NCBI GenBank assembly: GCA_947630865.1
Contig: CANRJE010000017.1
Location: 1-17,344, forward strand
DNA from: an uncultured Bacilli bacterium
GTDB lineage: Bacteria; Bacillota_I; Bacilli_A; RF39; UBA660
Direction of reading: 5' to 3'
DNA length: 17,344 nt
Part shown: positions 15,464 through 17,344 of the stretch, in pieces
Numbering within the stretch: the stretch's first letter is position 1
Layout: each line of letters starts with the position of its first letter
Position numbers and translations under genes: made by a program
The notes under the pieces: model-generated
Told to the model about the DNA's origin: nothing
Seen by the model: the letters and a program-made list of their open reading frames with translations, nothing else
Database searches by the model: none

Positions 15464-15479
15464 TTTTTAACATAGTTTT
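15444..15479 (-). terminator. Terminator of the lipoprotein gene
   Basis: On the minus strand AAAACTATGT (15479-15470) pairs perfectly with ACATAGTTTT (15460-15451) around a nine-base loop, followed by C and five T residues. The stop codon of the lipoprotein gene lies at the stem base. Confidence 0.85.
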
Positions 15480-15969
15480 ATTCAACTTCTATTGATGATG
15501 CCCACTTTTCAATATTACTTAATTGCTCATTTTTATCTGATTTTAAACAAAAGAAGTTAAAGAGCCAAAAACCATCTGTTCCTTTTTTAATTACTGAATA
15601 GTAGAAAAAATCTTTTCCTGATGCTGTTGCTTCATAACTTGCATACATATACTTACCATCTTTACTTTCTTTAAAAGTTTCAAGACTATCGTTGTTAGCT
15701 GCAACACTCTTACCATAATCACTAAGAAGAGAATCTTTGTTTAAATCAACAATAGCTAAGTCTTCAAAAGATTCTTTTAAAGAAGTAAATCCAACTTTTT
15801 CATTTTCATAATAAGTATCAAAATTTTCAATTTCTCTCTTTTTAAAGTCATCAGTTACTTGTATTGTATACCCATCCTCTTTAATCAATTTAGTGTTAGA
15901 TTTAAAGCAACCACTTATCAACAATGTAATTATTAATAATGTTGAAATTAAGATTATTTTTTTTCTCAT
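15478..15969 (-). CDS. Small lipoprotein, possibly PsbP/Mog1-like fold
   Basis: A 163-residue protein with a clear lipoprotein signal: positive MRKK, a hydrophobic core, and the lipobox ISGC with C21 as the lipidated residue. The mature part begins with YTIQVTDDFKKREI and has alternating strands. It closes with an amphipathic helix that includes IEKWASSIEV. That arrangement is reminiscent of small PsbP/Mog1-fold lipoproteins, but this is only an impression from sequence. It would sit on the outer face of the cytoplasmic membrane. AAGGAGG is an ideal ribosome site, and the gene has its own promoter and terminator, so it is a single-gene unit. No specific function is assigned. Confidence 0.85.
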   Translation of the reverse strand: MRKKIILISTLLIITLLISGCFKSNTKLIKEDGYTIQVTDDFKKREIENFDTYYENEKVGFTSLKESFEDLAIVDLNKDSLLSDYGKSVAANNDSLETFKESKDGKYMYASYEATASGKDFFYYSVIKKGTDGFWLFNFFCLKSDKNEQLSNIEKWASSIEVE

Positions 15970-15987
15970 AGTCCTCCTTGTTAAGAT

Positions 15988-16016
15988 ATTATAATATATA
16001 TTTCCTTATTTAGCAA
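15988..16016 (-). promoter_or_regulatory. Promoter of the lipoprotein gene
   Basis: A perfect TATAAT (15988-15993) lies 17 bases from TTGCTA (16011-16016, four of six). It is contained in the 54-base gap after gene 16024-16839. Confidence 0.65.
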
Positions 16017-16023
16017 ATTAACG

Positions 16024-16839
16024 TTATTTTTTTCTAACTTTTACTTTGCTTTTGTTGTTATAAATACTATCAATTATCAAAAATCTTTCTTTTAAATTTC
16101 TTAACGTTTTTAAAATTACAGAAAGGGGATTAGAATACATTTTTATTAAAATATCTGGGCTTCTTGTTAAAATACTATGTAAAATAAATAAAGTTTCATT
16201 TTGAATATTATTAACTCCTAACAAATTAATAAAAAAGCCCATCTTATCTCTTGATACTTCATAATTATTTTTAGCATAATCATAAATCTCATTAAATAAC
16301 ATATTTACTAAATTTATAATATCAGTTACTTGATTTAGATTATTAATATTTTTTATATCTGTTAAAGATTCTATATATACATTTATATCTTTTAATAACA
16401 TATCTTTAGTAATTTCCATATCTTGATAGTTTTTTAAATAATTTTCTCCATATAAAAGACGATTTCTCTTTCCTATTTGATGTTTTAATGTTGCTGTAAT
16501 TAAATTTTCAAATTGTTCTTTCGTGTACATTTTTATATTTAAGTTTAACATTTTATAATTTAACTCAGATTCATTTATAGGTGATAAAGTAATTTTTATA
16601 CTTGAACTTTCTAATTTATCTATTATTTTCTTTAGAAAGTCATCTATATTTAATAAATCTTCTAATGTTAAATTTTCACCAATTATTATAATTGTATAGG
16701 TATTATTTTTTTTATCTTGATAATCGGAATATGCCATATCTAAAATTGCTGATGCACTTTTTATCTTTCTATTCTTTTCAAAATAATAATTTAATGCTAA
16801 ATCGATTTTTTTAATAACAGCCATAAGTTCTAATGTCAT
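16024..16839 (-). CDS. Unrecognised 271-residue protein, possibly NTase-HEPN-like
   Basis: I do not recognise the family with certainty. An N-terminal alpha/beta part (about 1-108) contains the strand YTIIIIGENL and a second strand ending in MYTKEQF. The segment HQIGKRNRLLYGENYL (120-135) recalls the LYG-x-(D/N) stretch after the catalytic domain of some nucleotidyltransferases. The C-terminal half (about 143-260) is all helical. I see neither the GS motif nor the Asp pair of an active nucleotidyltransferase, and no clear RxxxxH of an active HEPN RNase, so any such relationship would be to an inactive form. ATG 16839 has GGAGG 5 bases upstream; a TTG at 16851 would put that site inside the gene. 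The protein is soluble and Asn/Ile/Lys-rich, as expected from the base composition. Confidence 0.75.
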   Translation of the reverse strand: MTLELMAVIKKIDLALNYYFEKNRKIKSASAILDMAYSDYQDKKNNTYTIIIIGENLTLEDLLNIDDFLKKIIDKLESSSIKITLSPINESELNYKMLNLNIKMYTKEQFENLITATLKHQIGKRNRLLYGENYLKNYQDMEITKDMLLKDINVYIESLTDIKNINNLNQVTDIINLVNMLFNEIYDYAKNNYEVSRDKMGFFINLLGVNNIQNETLFILHSILTRSPDILIKMYSNPLSVILKTLRNLKERFLIIDSIYNNKSKVKVRKK

Positions 16840-16853
16840 ATAAACCTCCAACG

Positions 16854-16859
16854 ATTATA
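16854..16859 (-). promoter_or_regulatory. -10 element upstream of gene 16024-16839
   Basis: A perfect minus-strand TATAAT lies 14 bases before the ATG. No acceptable -35 lies at 16-18 bases; TCGACA (16874-16879) is only 14 bases away. The predicted start site falls next to the GGAGG ribosome site. Confidence 0.45.
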
Positions 16860-16898
16860 ATATCAAATAAAAATGTCGAATTTTGCCAAAAAAGGTCG

Positions 16899-16924
16899 AA
16901 AAAAAACTACTGTTTTAGTAGTTT
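16899..16924 (-). terminator. Intrinsic terminator of jag
   Basis: On the minus strand AAACTACT (16924-16917) pairs with AGTAGTTT (16911-16904) around a five-base loop and is followed by at least five more T residues. The jag stop codon overlaps the stem start. Confidence 0.88.
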
Positions 16925-17344
16925 ATTCAGTTATTTCTTCTTTAGGTTTAATTACAACACATCGATTTGGTTCTTCACCAGTACTTTCAGTATAAACCTT
17001 TTTATTATTAGTTAAAGTATTATGAATAATTCTTCTTTCATAAGAATTCATTGGTTCAAGTTTAGCTTCAACTTTCGTTTTAGCAACTTCCCTTGCTATT
17101 TGCTTTGCCATTTTTTCTAAATTCCATTCTCTTTTTTGTTTATATTCTGAAACATCAAGAATAAATTTATAGTTTTCTCCAATTTCTTTAGTAACGCTTT
17201 GACGAATGATTGTATTTAATGCATCTAAAGTTTTAGCATTTTTTCCAATTAGAATAGCATTGTTATCAGCATAAATCGTGATATTTAAACTTTCTTCACG
17301 TTTTTTAACTTCCATATTAATGTTTAAACCCATATCAGATGTTA
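16923..17344 (-). CDS. jag: RNA-binding protein Jag/KhpB, 3' part (KH and R3H domains)
   Basis: The frame stays open through the right edge of the window, so the gene is cut there. The Met at 17333 lies inside the KH domain (the MGLNINMEV strand) and is not the start. Visible parts are a KH domain with LIGKNAKTLDAL and an R3H domain with PMNSYERRIIH, holding the R-x3-H signature (RRIIH), then EEPNRCVVI. Jag/KhpB binds RNA with KhpA and affects cell elongation and division in streptococci and relatives. It normally follows the yidC/spoIIIJ gene, expected just beyond the edge. In the KH loop the usual GKxG reads GKNA. Confidence 0.93.
   Translation of the reverse strand, partial: TSDMGLNINMEVKKREESLNITIYADNNAILIGKNAKTLDALNTIIRQSVTKEIGENYKFILDVSEYKQKREWNLEKMAKQIAREVAKTKVEAKLEPMNSYERRIIHNTLTNNKKVYTESTGEEPNRCVVIKPKEEITE

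Noticed and set aside
15915..15923. DnaA-box-like TTATCAACA
   Set aside because: It is a single one-mismatch copy inside the signal-peptide coding part of the lipoprotein gene, with no cluster of boxes nearby. oriC is expected beyond the right edge.
1..17344. Mycoplasma-type code with TGA as Trp
   Set aside because: Conserved Trp positions use TGG, the gene ending at 13155 stops at TGA, and all conserved proteins read through at full length with the standard code.
1..17344. CRISPR arrays, insertion sequences, tRNA or rRNA genes, prophage genes
   Set aside because: No regularly spaced repeats, transposase or integrase frames, or recognisable structural RNA were seen. The window is almost fully covered by chromosomal housekeeping and small unknown genes.

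Overview
The window is a strongly AT-rich stretch of bacterial chromosome with the gene order found beside the replication origin of Bacillota: jag (khpB), mnmE, mnmG, rsmG, noc, parA (soj), parB (spo0J), a DUF951 gene (yyzM-like) and ychF. The DNA composition, the presence of noc plus soj/spo0J, and the use of TGG for Trp and TGA as a stop (gene ending at 13155) point to a low-GC Bacilli-type organism with the standard code. I infer an uncultured gut-type lineage related to Erysipelotrichia, RF39 or Acholeplasma-like groups, but the window alone does not fix the taxon. oriC should lie beyond the right edge. Every gene from 17344 down to 1087 is on the minus strand, reading away from that side.

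Layout from right to left, in the direction of transcription. The 3' part of jag ends in a strong terminator. It is followed by an unrecognised 271-residue protein and a small lipoprotein, each with its own promoter. mnmE follows, with its promoter overlapping the lipoprotein terminator. Two unrecognised small proteins (one membrane-associated) sit between mnmE and mnmG. mnmG and rsmG overlap and have their own promoter. After a terminator comes noc, which is alone on its transcript, then two hairpins, then the parA operon. That operon runs parA-parB-DUF951-AbgT-type transporter-ychF-membrane/zinc-ribbon protein, with overlapping or nearly touching genes. A second copy of the membrane/zinc-ribbon gene, a four-pass membrane protein, and finally a plus-strand TIGR01212-family radical SAM gene complete the left side.

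Functionally, MnmE and MnmG form the complex that modifies wobble uridine 34 of tRNAs, and RsmG methylates 16S rRNA. Jag is an RNA-binding protein. Soj, Spo0J and Noc link chromosome segregation, origin control and division-site selection.

The most unusual item is noc. The family is normally around 280 residues, but this one is 720. A recognisable N-terminal CTP/DNA-binding half (1-202) and a recognisable Noc C-terminal domain (666-720) are separated by a linker of about 460 residues that is mostly Asn-rich low-complexity sequence. The ParB paralogue 0.9 kb away has an ordinary linker. Other points of note are the transporter inside the partition operon, a tandem duplication that includes its terminator, a promoter embedded in a terminator, and a changed GxxG loop in the KH domain of Jag.
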